Below, one piece after another: positions 48,301 through 60,181 of a DNA stretch of 64,000 bases. The position numbers and the translations under genes are program-made. The notes beneath the pieces were generated by a model, which did no database searches, was not told the origin of the DNA, and saw only the letters and a list, made by a program, of their open reading frames with translations. Source of the DNA: Desmodesmus armatus (taxonomy: Eukaryota > Chlorophyta > Chlorophyceae > Sphaeropleales > Scenedesmaceae); assembly GCA_007449985.2 (NCBI GenBank), contig VIIQ02000600.1, forward strand, positions 124,001 to 188,000, given 5' to 3'. Each line of letters starts with the position of its first letter. Position 1 is the first letter of the stretch.

Positions 48301-51300
48301 ATTGTTTCCTGTGAAAATGTGTCAGCTGTCAGCAGCTTGCACTGCGGGCAAAGTGTGGTGCGGCTGGTCGTCATCCAATCTGGCTCGCCACCGACTCCTG
48401 CACCCCTTTGCTTTTGATGAATAGCGCTGGTGTGCCTTGGTATGCACTGGCAGGTGGTTTGCAAATGTATGGACGCTGCATGCCGCTCAACACTGTGCCG
48501 CAGGTGTTGTTTCGTGTCGGCGCTACAGTTGTTGGCGCGTGCCTTGGGCACCTGTTCATGTTCAACCCCGCAACCGGTGGGTGCATGGCAGGAGAGCAGG
48601 GTGTTATGTCCGCAGCAAAGCAGCATGACATGCAACATGCCAGCTAGCTAGTGTGCATGGCAGCCTCAGTAGAAGTAGACTGCATGCATGATTGTGGTGC
48701 ACTGTAGCATGCAGAGTCCTTGCGATTTGCGCTGGTATGTCAGGGCGCTAGTATCACGCGTCAGCAGCAGCTAAGATATCAGCTGGGTTTCTGACTGGTT
48801 CCTCACTGGGGCTATGCTTGCAGTGACTGCATGTCGGCGGCCCAGCACTCTCTTGCACCCTGCCAGAACGGTGCTCTGCATGCCTTGCTGCAGACCCACA
48901 TCGTGTCTTGTTGCAACATTCATGCTCACCGCTTTGATGACAAGCGACCTCATGCATCTATTCACCCCGGCTGCTGAGACACAACAATCCTGCTGTTGTT
49001 GTGTCTGCTGCGCAGCCTACAACCCCTACATCCTGGGTGCAGTGAATGTCACACTGTGCCTGCTGCTGGTGCCCTTCAGCCTAGGCCAGTTCAGGCTGGT
49101 GGTGGTGCTGGCCTGCTGACCTTTGCTTCAGTCACGCTGTGTCAGTATGCAGGCTGCTGCGGGGCGGTGGGCAGTGTGACATACCTGGTTGGACGCATCC
49201 TGGCCACAGGTGGGTGGGTGGGGTGGGGTGGGTGGGGTGGGGGGGGTGGGGTGGGGTGGGGTGGGGTGGGGTGGGGTGGGGTGGGGTGGGTGGGGTGGGG
49301 TGGGGTGGGGGGGGGGTGGGGGTGGGGTGGGGTGGGGTGGGTGGGGTGGGTGGGGTGGGGTGGGGTGGGGTGGGGTGGGGTGGGGTGGGGTGGGGTGGGG
49401 TGGGGTGGGGGTGGGGTGGGGTGGGGGGGGGGGGGGGTGGGGTGGGGGGGTGGGTGGGGGGTGGGGGGGGGGGGTGCTACAGTGACAGTTTTGAACCGCT
49501 TATTATGTGGTCGCCTGTGCATGGGGCTATGTTTGGGCGTCATCGTGGCAGTGGCAGTGTGGGCATAATGACTAAGGCCTGAGGCGGTTCCGGAGGTGTG
49601 ACAACTGTAGGGATGTGCATGAGGGACTGATTGTGCAGTGGACACGTCAGCATGTTATACTCTTGCCACTCCTGCCAAGCAGGTACCAACACTTCAACAG
49701 ACCTGGTAGTGATGTCGCGTGCATTTGTCACGTTTTTGGACTGTTGAGCTAGTTTGTGATCCCACATGAGCCCTGGACGCGATTGCAGGTTTGCGTGGCA
49801 ATGCCGTGCCGCAAATTGTGACTCTGCTGATGCCTGTTCTGCTGTGTGTACCAAATCCACCCTGTGCAGGTGGTGGCGCCCTGTTTGCCATGCTGCTCAA
49901 TCGCCTGCTGTGGCCCTGGAGACGCAACAGGTGCGGCAGCAGAGGTGCTGCATAACATAATCATGACACTTATAACACAAACATAGCGGACAGCAACTTG
50001 ATTTGCAAAAGTGTCAAGCTTGGATCACTTCAATGATGTCATACAAGCTTCCGTCATGTTCACCTGGGCAACGCGTGAAGTCTGTCAGTTTGGCTGGGTC
50101 GGCCTGTTGGCTGCACTTTCTGCATGGCCTGGCACCTTCACTCAAGGCGGGTGCTCATTACTGGTGCTGACTTGGGCCCTTTGACGCTGTGCCGTGCTGT
50201 GCAGCAGGTCACACAGGAAGCAACTATCTTAGCAACCAGCAACTCGAAGGGCAGCCACTAAGTGTGCTGGATGTCGTTTGCAGGCTGTTCTGCGCCATTG
50301 TGGTGTTGCTCGCAGGCTCTCCTGCCCCAACGACCCACGAAGTTTATCGCCTGCAAGAGTTACCCCACGTTGTGCTGTGCTGCTGTGTGCTGTGCTGCCA
50401 GCAGGTGGGCCATGGAGGAGCTCAGCAAGGCCCTGGACATTGCAGTCACCTCAGCACGGCTGATGTACGACGCAGAGTACACCCACCTCTCAACAGCAGC
50501 AGCCACTACTCCTGCTACCTCCCCTGCATCGATCCCAGGGCTCAGCTTCCGCTCTGGGGATGCAGCAGACGGGTCTCCCAGAACGGCAGCAGCAACAGAA
50601 GCTGCTGCCCTCGGAAGCGGCAGACAGCATTTGGACGGCGCTGTGGTCATTGAGCTGCCAGCAACAGCCATGCAGCTGATGGCAGTTAGTGCAAGTGAGG
50701 GTCCAGCCAGCTCTCCCAAGCACAGCCAACAGCCGCAGCCAAGTGCGTCGGGTAGGCAGAGGCCTGCCTCACCAGCTGGGGCTGGTGCTGGTGCTGGGGC
50801 TGGGGCTAGTGCCGCCCTTGCCGGCAAGTCTCTTGAGCAACTGCAGCAGATGTTGTTGGGCCTGCTGATGCCGGTGCAGATCTCTATTGCTAGGGACACC
50901 TGGATCAATTGGAAGAAGGGAGCACTGGCACTGACACCGGTGGGTTGCTCTGGGATGGGAAGCAGGTGCAATCACGTTGTCTTCACATGTACAACTATGG
51001 TGCTTTTACTTCTGCTATAACATTTGACAATCAGCATGTGCTCATACGCATGTGCAGCCAGTATATATTGCGCGCCTAGTTTGTGACACCTGGGCTGTTA
51101 CTCTTCACAGGACTTTCCTGCACTGCATGGACCCCTCACACACACAGCTCAATACATCTGCGTGGCAGCCGGGACAAATTCCCAAGCTGCCAGTAGCACG
51201 TGCCTTGCTGGCCAGGTCAGCACCCGTTAGCTAAACTAGTACCTTACAGCGATGGAGGGGTGATGTTGCATGTTCATTTGTGTCCCCACGGCAAAGTTGT

Positions 51301-52606
51301 TGATACCCCTGATCCGATGTTCTTGTGGACACTGCTGCTGCTGCTGCTGCTGCAGAGTGTGCCGCTGATGATGCTGTCAGTCCAGCAGATGCTGGACGCC
51401 CTGTCAGCCCTGGGCATCACCTACAAGCTGCTCTCCACCATGCAGCAGCAGCCACAGCAGCATCCCGGCCAGCACCAACCGCAGACAGCAGGAACCACAC
51501 CATTCAGCAGCGATGGCGGTGGAAGTGGCAGCGATGGCGGCTGTGGCAGCAGTGACGGCAGGAGCCCGTCTCAGTGTGTCCAATGGCAGCAGGAGCTGTT
51601 GCTACATGAGCTGGTAGAGCCGATCCACAGCAGCTTTGCTCAGCTGCTGTCACAGCTGGGGGAGCTGGCAGGGTTGGTAGGGGTGCACGTGAGGGGCCCG
51701 ACAGAAGCCACCAAAGAGGCGCTGCACATCAAGGTGCGCAGAGCCAAACACCGCTGACCTGGCTGGCCACTGCTACCTGCAAAGGGAATTGGGAATTTGT
51801 CTTGACTGTGCATTTGTTGCTAGCCTGCATATCTTGGTGCCAAACCTCAAATCCGCAATGTACATACAAGCAGTAACTGTCAATGGTGGCAGCATCATGT
51901 CCTGGTGACAGATGATTGGGCAGCTTGATCATCAACAATGTCTGCAAGTCTGAAAGAATCGTGGACCACTGCTGCTAGCAAAGGCAACAACCACATTGCT
52001 TGATACATACTCAGGTATCAGGCTTTGTGTCCTGTTGCACTTGGCTGGCCCTGTTGTACTGCCCCACAGATCAAGGAGCTCCACGACATGCGTGTATGCG
52101 TCAGCCTGCAGTACGTCACCCTGCGCAACCAGCGGCACCGCAAGATGCGGCAGCAGCTGTCAGCACTGCGGCACAACCACCCTCAGCACCCTCAGTACCA
52201 CCATGACCACCATGCTCACAGCCTACATGATCCTATACCATCTGCAGGCATCCTGCAGCAGCCACCTACCTCACCCCCTACAGCGGCAGCTTCACGTCAC
52301 GCCAGCTCAGCAGCTGGCTTGCAGGCAGTAGCGGCAACTCCAGGCTTCCACACACAACCAGCGGCGGAGAGCGGCGCCCTGCTTGGCAGCTCTGCAAGCA
52401 GTGGGGGCCAGTCATGGGGTGGTGCAGGATCAGTGCAGCAGGGCTGCACAGCGTTGGCTGAGGGAGAGGGCTGGTGCATCCATCAGCCTGGCTTCCAGCA
52501 CCAAGTGCTGTCCACTGTGCAGTACATGGCCTTCATCCATGCACTCAGGAGGTTTTTTGACAGGGCGCTGGCTGTTGCGCGCTGCGCTGCTGATGCGACT
52601 TTCTGA
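42386..52606 (+). CDS. very large FUSC/aromatic-acid-exporter-like membrane protein (five one-base frame breaks)
   Basis: Fourteen exons: 42386-42468, 42770-42923, 43270-43501, 43912-45265, 45673-47029, 47292-47407, 48107-48190, 48504-48576, 49016-49209, 49870-49930, 50405-50939, 51111-51215, 51356-51733, 52070-52606; about 1755 residues. Two membrane blocks: N-terminal (FAVLQPTLQVSFAVLITSLL, HILLVQNFHVGTQLLSAASL, GQIALLVVLASTGFALG) and C-terminal (WLASSIALVVIAAAYTQLGF, VFMFGFMSLVFTMRER, VGATVVGACLGHLFMF, GALFAMLLNRLLWPWRR). They are separated by a long Ser/Gln/Ala-rich soluble region. This doubled layout fits the FUSC/ArAE/ALMT-like superfamily of anion or aromatic-acid exporters. Frames break near 43430, 43449, 44610, 46380 and 49110; each is cured by one added base, after which all splice phases fit. 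Exon 12 frame is the least certain. Confidence 0.65.
42574..42604 (+). repeat. (GGT)n microsatellite
   Basis: About ten GGT units in intron 1 of the FUSC-like gene, preceded at 42531-42544 by a C-run. Confidence 0.9.
49210..49475 (+). repeat. (GGGGT)n array starting at a 5' splice site
   Basis: About 265 bases of GGGGT and related G-runs fill the first part of the intron after exon 9 of the FUSC-like gene. The donor (ACAG|GTGGGT) is the first unit of the array. The long open frames through it are translations of the repeat. Confidence 0.95.
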
Positions 52607-54363
52607 GCTTATCAGACTAAGCAGTGGTACTTTACGTACTCAGAGCGGGGTGTAGTGGGAGTCAAAGGTGTGTAGCCTCTTGTTCTGGTACAAGGGTACC
52701 ACTGGCAACCGGGTTGCACTCTGGATTAAAGTGTCCTGTGGGTGCTGTATTGCGTTTGGTGGGACCCTGCTGGTCCCTTCACCCAGCCGGAAGGACTTCT
52801 AGAGGTGCACCAGAAGCCCCAGGATGTCAGACCTCTAGCATTGCAGGGGCTGATACAGCCAGGTTGAGCTTGCACCCCAGCACCCAGCCTGTGGTACAGG
52901 CTGGTGGCAGCCAATCTGGCACGTTGTTTTGCTCAGCAAAGAAGGAAAATTTTTTCTTTTTGCAGCCATGGTAGCCAGCAGATTGTCCAGTTTGGGAGCC
53001 CGGCCCCCCTGCAAAACCCCAAAAATGGCTATTTTCGTTAGTGAGGCTTTTGTTATACAGTCACGGTGCCTTAAAACCTGCCGGGTTGTTAATAAGGTGT
53101 TTGTTGTCATGGAGCAGTATGCAGACGGGGGTGTTCCTGACCAAGTTGCACTTCAGTGTTCAGCCTGGGCGGCCAGCGGTGCTTGCAGCTATGTTTGGTT
53201 TGTGATAGGGTTTGGGATTGAGACCCTTGCCACCAGCACACCAAGGGCTGTGCTCAATCACAGGTTGTCGCCGTCCTGTCGTGACTGTTGCAAGTTGACC
53301 TTGCCTTGACCTTGTTTCTGACCTTGCCGCCCAAGTTATGCTTGCTGTACTGAGTCACATGTGACGCTGTACAGCGTTGTGTGCAGACAGTTGTGAATAG
53401 GATGCTCACAGGGAACCATGTGTTACACTTGCTTGTATAGCTGTGCTGACACAGCTGCTGCTGTGATCGCCCTGTCAATCTAGGAGTGGGTGCAGTCCAG
53501 AAGTGGCGTGCGAGTTGCCAACAGTGGCTGGGCCTGAATTGAGTAAGTGGAGGTCTCCAACGCACATGTAAGTCAAAGTGTGACTGTCAAACTGTCATGA
53601 CAGACCAGTGCCGACAGCCTGTCCTGAGTATGCACCCCCCAGACGATGTCTCGTACATACGGCGTCTGTCATGACCATGTGATCACCAAGCCCAAGACAT
53701 GGACGCATTCAATGCGCATTCATGCCAAGTTGGCAGCAACACGTTGCGAGAGGTACCCTGCAACCCCATGATAGCTGATGGTTGTAGCCCACAACAGCAC
53801 CAATTGCCGGTGAGGCCCCTAGACAGCCCATGCTTGCTTTTCTAGTCATGTACACTCTGCACATTGAGTGTACAAACATAATGTACATGCATGTTCTTAC
53901 ACTGAACAATGGCTCCAGACTCTCACAGCCAAAAACAAACAAACAACAGACAAACAAGTGTTCACAAGTGTACAACCAAACAAGTACTCAAAGGTACTCA
54001 ACAAAAGAGACGGCACACGCTGCGCAGTAGGCCTGCTGGCAGCCCCCATTGCCACGCAACATAGATGCACAGCAAGACACCAAATAACGCTTCAGTGCTC
54101 TTCCGTGTCACAAGAACAATGAAGCAACACGGCCAGCAGTCACGCATTGGCGTAAATTCAACAACACGTACAGTACAGGTACTGTGGGACAAACTCCCAT
54201 TCCACAGGGCCTACCATTCATTACTTGACCAGTCACGAGAGGTGTGAGGTTGGTTGAAGTAACCTGCCAAGCCAGCCATCAAAAGCAGTAGCGAAGCACT
54301 CACAAGGTGTGCCTAGCACCACCCAGTGCCTAGCACCACCCAGTGCAATCTGGCAGCCACATG
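52607..54363. other. convergent intergenic region
   Basis: T/G-rich on the plus strand to about 53.5 kb, then A/C-rich toward the BTB gene. It contains two tandem copies of TGCCTAGCACCACCCAG at about 54308-54343. No gene seen. Confidence 0.4.
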
Positions 54364-56312
54364 CTAGGACACAGATAACTTGAAGACGAGGTCGCCTTCT
54401 GTGGGCAAGCCTTTGGCAGACCATGCGGCCTCATCCCAGCCACCTGCCATGGGGCCAATAGTGAAGAAATCAGCAAAGCCCCTGCCGGAGCCACTGGTGA
54501 GAACCATGTTGCTGAATGACCTCCTCACAGCCCCAGCTGACAAGGTAGCTGAACACTTGACCGACACCTTTGCTTTACTCTGTGGCGCCGCAAACAGGCC
54601 CAGAACGACACCAGCTTCCCGATACACTAACACCAATCTTATGCCAAATGCACACCCTTGACGAGGTGGCGTCACATCCTGGCTTACAAGATCAGAGACT
54701 TGCTTGCTGACAGCAGCTGCCTGACAGGACTGCTTGAGTTCGCTGACTGGCACCCGCCAAGTGACAACAAATGGGCGCGTTGCCTGGACCTGCCGCCTGC
54801 CCAGCAGCCAGCTCTCGGGCGGCTTGGGCGCCCAATCTTCGACCTCACGAACTGCAGCAGCAGCACTGAAGTCAGGCATAACCTGCAGGAGCTGCAGCAG
54901 ATCCAGCAGCTGCTCGCGCATAGGTGCCAGTAGCAGCTCGCTTTCTTTGCACCTGGCAGCAGCTGTGAGCCAGAAGGGCGACAGATAAGGGCACCGCACA
55001 AGCAGGGCCAGCTGCTGCCGGGCAGCTTGCTGCTGCTCGTCACCCTGCTGACTCTCCACATACCTCTGAGCAGTGTACAAGACAGTATCCTCGCTCACAA
55101 CCTACACAGACACGAGCACAGCACGGCATACAATTGTAGTAATACATGGTGACAAGGATGAGTGCTATGGGGTGCGCTGAACACCAGCAAGTGCCGTCGC
55201 AGCCTGAGGGTGCGGGCACGACCTGCTAGATACCATCCAAGTTGCACAACAGCAAGGGCGTCACCTGCTCCTCTGGACAGCGCATCGAGCTAGTAAAACG
55301 CATTACGAATCAAAAAGGGTGAGGTATTGGGAACCAGCTACCATTGCCTGGCACAAAACAGTGTGAAGTACCTGCAGCTGGCTTGATGACAGCAGCAGCT
55401 GCATTGCTGGCAGCGGCAGGCCCAGCAGCCGCTGCTGCTTTGCCGCATCTTCCCAAACAGCCTCCAAGTCCCTCAGCTCCTGCAGCAGCCGCTCCTGCAT
55501 GTGCTGGCTGTGGGGTGCTGCCAGCACATCTGCAAGGCTGCTGCTGGGGCAGCTGGGTGCTGCTGCTTTGGCCCAAATGCTGGCCGCGTCCTGCAGAGGC
55601 AACTGCTGTGTAAGGCTGTCGAGGGCTGACACGAAGCACGCTGGCCAAGCTTGCATGCTGCACATGTGCTGCTTTGCTTCATCAGACAAACCGCGAGCAG
55701 GGTCTGCTGCTGCTGCACGCAGTGTGCTGACTGCCTTGTCTGCCACGACCTGCACCTGCAGCATGTCGGCCAGGACAGCCATATGCAGCAGCTGTACCTG
55801 TGACAGCTGCTCTGTTGCTGTGCTGACGCCATACAGGGCTGCTACAACTGCCATGGCTGCATCTTCCTGCTCCTCAGAATCCAACACGAGTGTGGCTTCA
55901 GGAAGGTCTGATGCCTCCTGATCCTGTGCTGGCTGCTGCTGGTCCTGCGGAGCATCTTGCCCGCCTGCGTCTGCATCTAGCTTGGGGCGTTTGCTGGGTC
56001 GGCTTGGCTCAGCCCACCGCTCCAACTGCAACAATGGCAGCAAAGCAGTAGCACTGCTGGAAGAAGCTGCATGGCAGCGTGCTCATGGGTGGCACACATT
56101 GTGACCAAGAAAGATTAGGCTGATGCATGACTTGGCAAGCATTCGATACCCACTTTGCTCGCCAGGACAGGGCTTGCACTCAGGAGTGCCCTGTGGGCGG
56201 GTAGTCTCCTCAGCACACGCCCATCAGGACTGCCTCCTGCTGAAACCTTGAGAACCAGGGTGACATCAGAGAACGTTTCCTGTCGAAATAGGTGGGAGTA
56301 TGTGATGCTCAT
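54364..56312 (-). CDS. BTB/POZ domain protein
   Basis: Three exons, 56312-56154, 56025-55372 and 55101-54364, all phase 0, GT-AG; 516 residues. Exon 1 starts MSITYSHLFRQETFSDVTLV and holds the first half of a BTB fold (FSDVTLVL, then LPAHRALLSASPVLASK). Exon 2 has a basic RPSKRPKLD patch, an acidic Gln-rich loop, then the rest of BTB (VVAALYGVS...LLHMAVLADMLQVQ) and a helical BACK-like stretch. Exon 3 continues helical (SEDTVLYTAQRYVESQQ) and ends in a beta-rich C-terminal domain (PFVVTWRVPVSEL, FGIRLVLVYREAGVVLGLF). BTB proteins often serve as Cullin-3 adaptors; that role here is inference. RPSKRPKLD could be a nuclear signal. Head to head with LRR copy 3. Confidence 0.85.
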
Positions 56313-56866
56313 GAGACAGCTCTGTGCAGAGGCAAAGACTGCAGGTCAGGAAAGACTGCAGATTCAGCAAAGAGTGTGGCGAGGCCCCTGCTTGCTTGAG
56401 GTATTTTTTTGAGTACTTTGTGATGATACGCGGTCGGTTTCGCGGACAACTTGCCATCATATGCCTGCAAGCTTGACTACAAGACTCATGCACATGAACA
56501 CCAGGTTGGAAGTGAACATTGTCAGGTTGAACCTGACGCAGGATGGACCGTATTGGCTACGCTTCCATCTCGATTTGAGTGACACCTGCTGTCCCCCAAC
56601 ACGCCGCTGAAAAGTCAACCATTGGATCATACTGATCTGGCCCTATCACTGGGAGCCGCCCAATCAAGCGCCTTGACGTTATCAAAGCCATACAATCACT
56701 TTCTACCAGCTTCAGGAGCATTAAAGGTAGCGCAGTAGCAGCCCTGTGCCCGCTCCAGGCAGCTTTGCACTTAGCAAGCCCACTCTCCTCAGCCTTGCCA
56801 AAGTGGCTGCCCAGATCTCAAGGCTTTTCAACAGCAAACACGCCATGGCACTGATCAGTTGACTGG
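56313..56866. promoter_or_regulatory. shared upstream region of BTB gene (-) and LRR copy 3 (+)
   Basis: About 555 bases between divergent starts. It contains the perfect odd palindrome TCAGGTTGAACCTGA at 56522-56536, a possible dimer-binding site. No other element was recognised. Confidence 0.4.
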
Positions 56867-58905
56867 ATGCGTGTGCTGCTGCTCCAAAGGATGCCAAGTG
56901 ATGAGTCAGCAGCGCCCTTGCTGCTGGCGCTGCCCGACCCCTGCTTGTTGGAGGTGCTGCGCCGCACAGCAGCTGCAGACCAGCGCAGCTTGTTTAATGC
57001 GGCAAGGGCCCACAGCAGGCTGCAACAGGCAGCTGGGGCCGTGCTGCCCAGCATCACCGTGCACAGCACTGAACAACAGCAGATGGACAGCGTGCTGCTG
57101 TACCTGGGCAAGCATGGCCAGCATGTGGACAAGGTACAAGTCAGCGGAGTTGAGGGAGGTGCAGTCACCCTCCGCCAGCTGCCGTCCGACCTGCAGCTCA
57201 GCAGCTTGCAGCTGCAGCACTTGCAGCTGCAGCTGCAGCCAGGCAACGGCTCAGGTGGTGTGCTGGGGGCTGCAGGACTAGCAGCCCTAAAGCAGCTGCG
57301 ACTCAAGGCTTGTGGGCTGCTTGATGAGGATCAGCTGGAAGCAGCCCTGTGTCAGCTGCCTACTGGGCTGGAGCACCTCAGCATCGCGTCCTTGTTGGGA
57401 CCAGGGGACCGCGGTGGCTGGCCGGTGAAGCTCCAACCAGTGTGTTACAGCGGCTGCAGCAGCTCACCTACCTTGAGCTTGATGGCATGACGGTACAGGG
57501 CTCTGGCGGTAGAGAGGTTGATTTGCAGCCGCTACAGGCGCTGACTGGGCTGCTGGACCTGCGACTGCGTGTGGAGCCTGATTTTGATCGGAGGGTTATA
57601 GTTGCAAGTGTGCTGTCCAGCACACACCGCCTGACACGTCTTGAGATCTCAGGGCGCGTCCATGATCACCAGCCTGCACTGATTGATCCAGGTGTCCTGG
57701 CTGGCAAGACCCAGCTGCAGCACCTGCAATTGGCACACTGCTTTACGTACGGTGACGTAGGAGGGGACGAGCTGACTTCACAGCTGCTGTCGCACTTGCA
57801 GGATTTGCAGCAGCTGACTTACTTGGAATTGGGGGGTACCAATTGGCAAGTGAAGCTCGAATCTCCTGCCGCAACCTTTGAAGCCCTGACAGCAAGCAGC
57901 AAGCTGCAGCACCTGGGCCTCAGGTGCGGCATGCTGCCAACAGGTGTGTGGCAGTACCTGTTACCTGTTGGCAAGCAGCTGCCACAGCTGCGGTCCCTCG
58001 ACATTTCTGACGTCCGTCACCCATGGGACACTCTCATGCACGAAATCGCTGAGAGCAGCCGCCTTGTTAGCTGCTGGGCGAGTACGTGCCGCTGCTTGGG
58101 TTGCAGTCTCTGAAGATGGAGTGTTTGGGGCAGGGGTACGAGGCACAGGTTCAGTCTAGAGACCTGCTGCCTACTCTGCAGGGGCTGCACGGGCTGCACA
58201 CTCTGCACTGGAAGTCTCACAGTGGTGGCTTGCATGATGCGCGTGAGGTGTATGACCTGTGCCAGCTGACAGGGCTGAGGGAGCTGAATTTTGAACTCTT
58301 CTGGTTCTCCCAAAATGAGTTGCTGCTGGAGGTGACACAGCTCAAACAGTTGACTGGACTGACTTATGTCGGCGCCTTCCGCCGTCAAAACCGGCAGACG
58401 GTCAGCTTCAAGGCTGAGGTGAGTGGGCATCTATCTTCAGTGCTGTATCCATTTGCTCTGTCTGCATGATGGCTGTTGCTACATCCAGGTGGCTTCTTTT
58501 TGAATTCAAAATTGGGCCAAGTTGACACATGGCTAGGTAGTGGCTTAGTATGTCAGAACTGATGATACTGGGGGGCCTGATTGCGTCTGCACCAGGTCTA
58601 ACAAGGTACCTTTGAACTGTGCGTTGGGTCACGGCATCATGAAGGGGCACTGGGATGTGGCTGTCTTGTGTTCGTGCTGGCATGCGTGCGTCTGTGGGTG
58701 AACTTTTCCCTTATGTCTTGCCACTTTCCATGCTTTTGGGGCTGATAACTTATCAGAGTTTCAAAAACTGCATTTACTGCTGTTGTGGCTGCAGGCGCCT
58801 GATGATGAGCCGGTGTGGCGTCAAGTACTGCGGCTCCACCTCGACCATAATGACCCTGCAGTGGCACAGCAGGCGGCTGCAGCACTGCTCACTCTGGCTG
58901 AGTGA
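56867..58905 (+). CDS. F-box-like/leucine-rich-repeat protein, copy 3 (frame broken twice)
   Basis: Exon 1 56867-58418, exon 2 58795-58905 (GT-AG, phase 0). A second ATG at 56891 (MPSDESAAPLLLALPDPCLL) aligns better with the other copies. F-box-like start LPDPCLLEVLRRTAAADQRS and LFNAARAHSRLQQAA; then leucine-rich repeats (LQRLQQLTYLELDGMTVQG, TRLEISGRVHD, LQHLQLAHCF, LRELNFELFW). Last exon APDDEPVWRQVLRLHLDHND. The frame moves by one base near 57405-57425 and again near 58062, both as if one base were missing. More diverged from copies 1 and 2 than they are from each other. Function as an SCF-type adaptor is inference. Confidence 0.75.
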
Positions 58906-59874
58906 GGGTGAAACAGCAATGACACCCATGCCAGGCGCGGCTTGGTGGCAGCAAAACTCAACGCCTGCGCTTGCATAGCAGCTCCCCGTCACTGCTGAGC
59001 TATATTGTGAGGACAACAGGGGCAATGCCATTGACAGTGCATTTGTTGGCAATGGATGTGGGTTCTGGTGGTGATCTTATTGTGCGTCACAGCTGCTGCT
59101 GATGTTCGAGCTAGCATGTTGTGTTTTGGCGGTGCTGCTGCAGCAGTGTGGGCCCATGCACAGCAGCGGCAGCATTTGTTTGACTGCTTGGCAGCGCCTT
59201 GTTTTGGGGTGTATTTGGCAGCGCTTGAGCCCTCCCATGATGGCAGCTCCCATGGTGCTTGCTCGCATACGGGCCGCAAAAGTTGCATGTGTGTCGTGCA
59301 GACGGTTGGTATGTGTTACTGCTGCACTGTTAGGAGCAGGTGTGCAAAGCAAAAGTTGGCCTGTACTGCCAAGCACTTGAGGCCCTCCTCATTGAGTCAG
59401 CCTGCGCTGGCTGAGGCATGCATCGCAGCATGGAGCGGATATACACGTCTGCCTGGCATTGAATCTCTACTGCACTGCACACGGACTCGCTATCATGAGT
59501 GGGCCACCTGTAGTGTTTTGGTCGCATTTCATGCAGCACTTGTGTAGGATGTACCCACCAGCAGCCTTCAGCTGAAAGGCATTTATGTGCTGCGTGAGGA
59601 AACAGCCAGCGGTTGGGATCTGGATGAAAACAGCAGCTGGGGAGCCTTGTACGTATATCTGCACGGTGGTGCTTATTGCATTTAACTGAGCGTTACATGG
59701 CTGGGTTCATGGCATGCACATGGACATTTTTGGAGGTCAACTGCAACCTCTTCCTGAAATGTTTGATACCTGCCGAATGTGAACACGCAATCTTCAGCTA
59801 GTTCTGTTGCTATCAAGGCAGGCTCCCACCAGCTCTGAATCAGGAGAACAAACATTCAGAGAACAGCAGCAGCA
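58906..59874. other. spacer between LRR copy 3 and the RbgA-type GTPase
   Basis: Holds the 3' side of LRR copy 3 (T/G-rich) and, at the right end, the promoter of the GTPase gene. No coding region supported. Confidence 0.4.
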
Positions 59875-60141
59875 ATGTTGTCTCAACAAGCTGGAGCGAG
59901 CTGCCAAGCACAACACACGAACTTTCGAAGGAACATATATAGCGTCTCACGAAGCCACGCTGTGCGCTGCTCGGTTGTCAAACAGCGCTCAGCTGCTTCC
60001 AGAAGCAGAGAGCGGGCAGCAGTGCCAGTGCCCGATCCAGGGGTCATAGAGCTGGCAAACGCTGCAGACGCTGACTTTTCGGTAAGCTGGATGCGGTGTA
60101 GTGGATGCTGTGAGGTTCTTACTACCCAGAAGCACCCAACT

Positions 60142-60181
<40 letters not shown>

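Noticed and set aside
49142..49645. Long Gly/Trp/Val-rich (plus) and Pro/His/Thr-rich (minus) open frames
   Set aside because: Direct translations of the (GGGGT)n array inside an intron.
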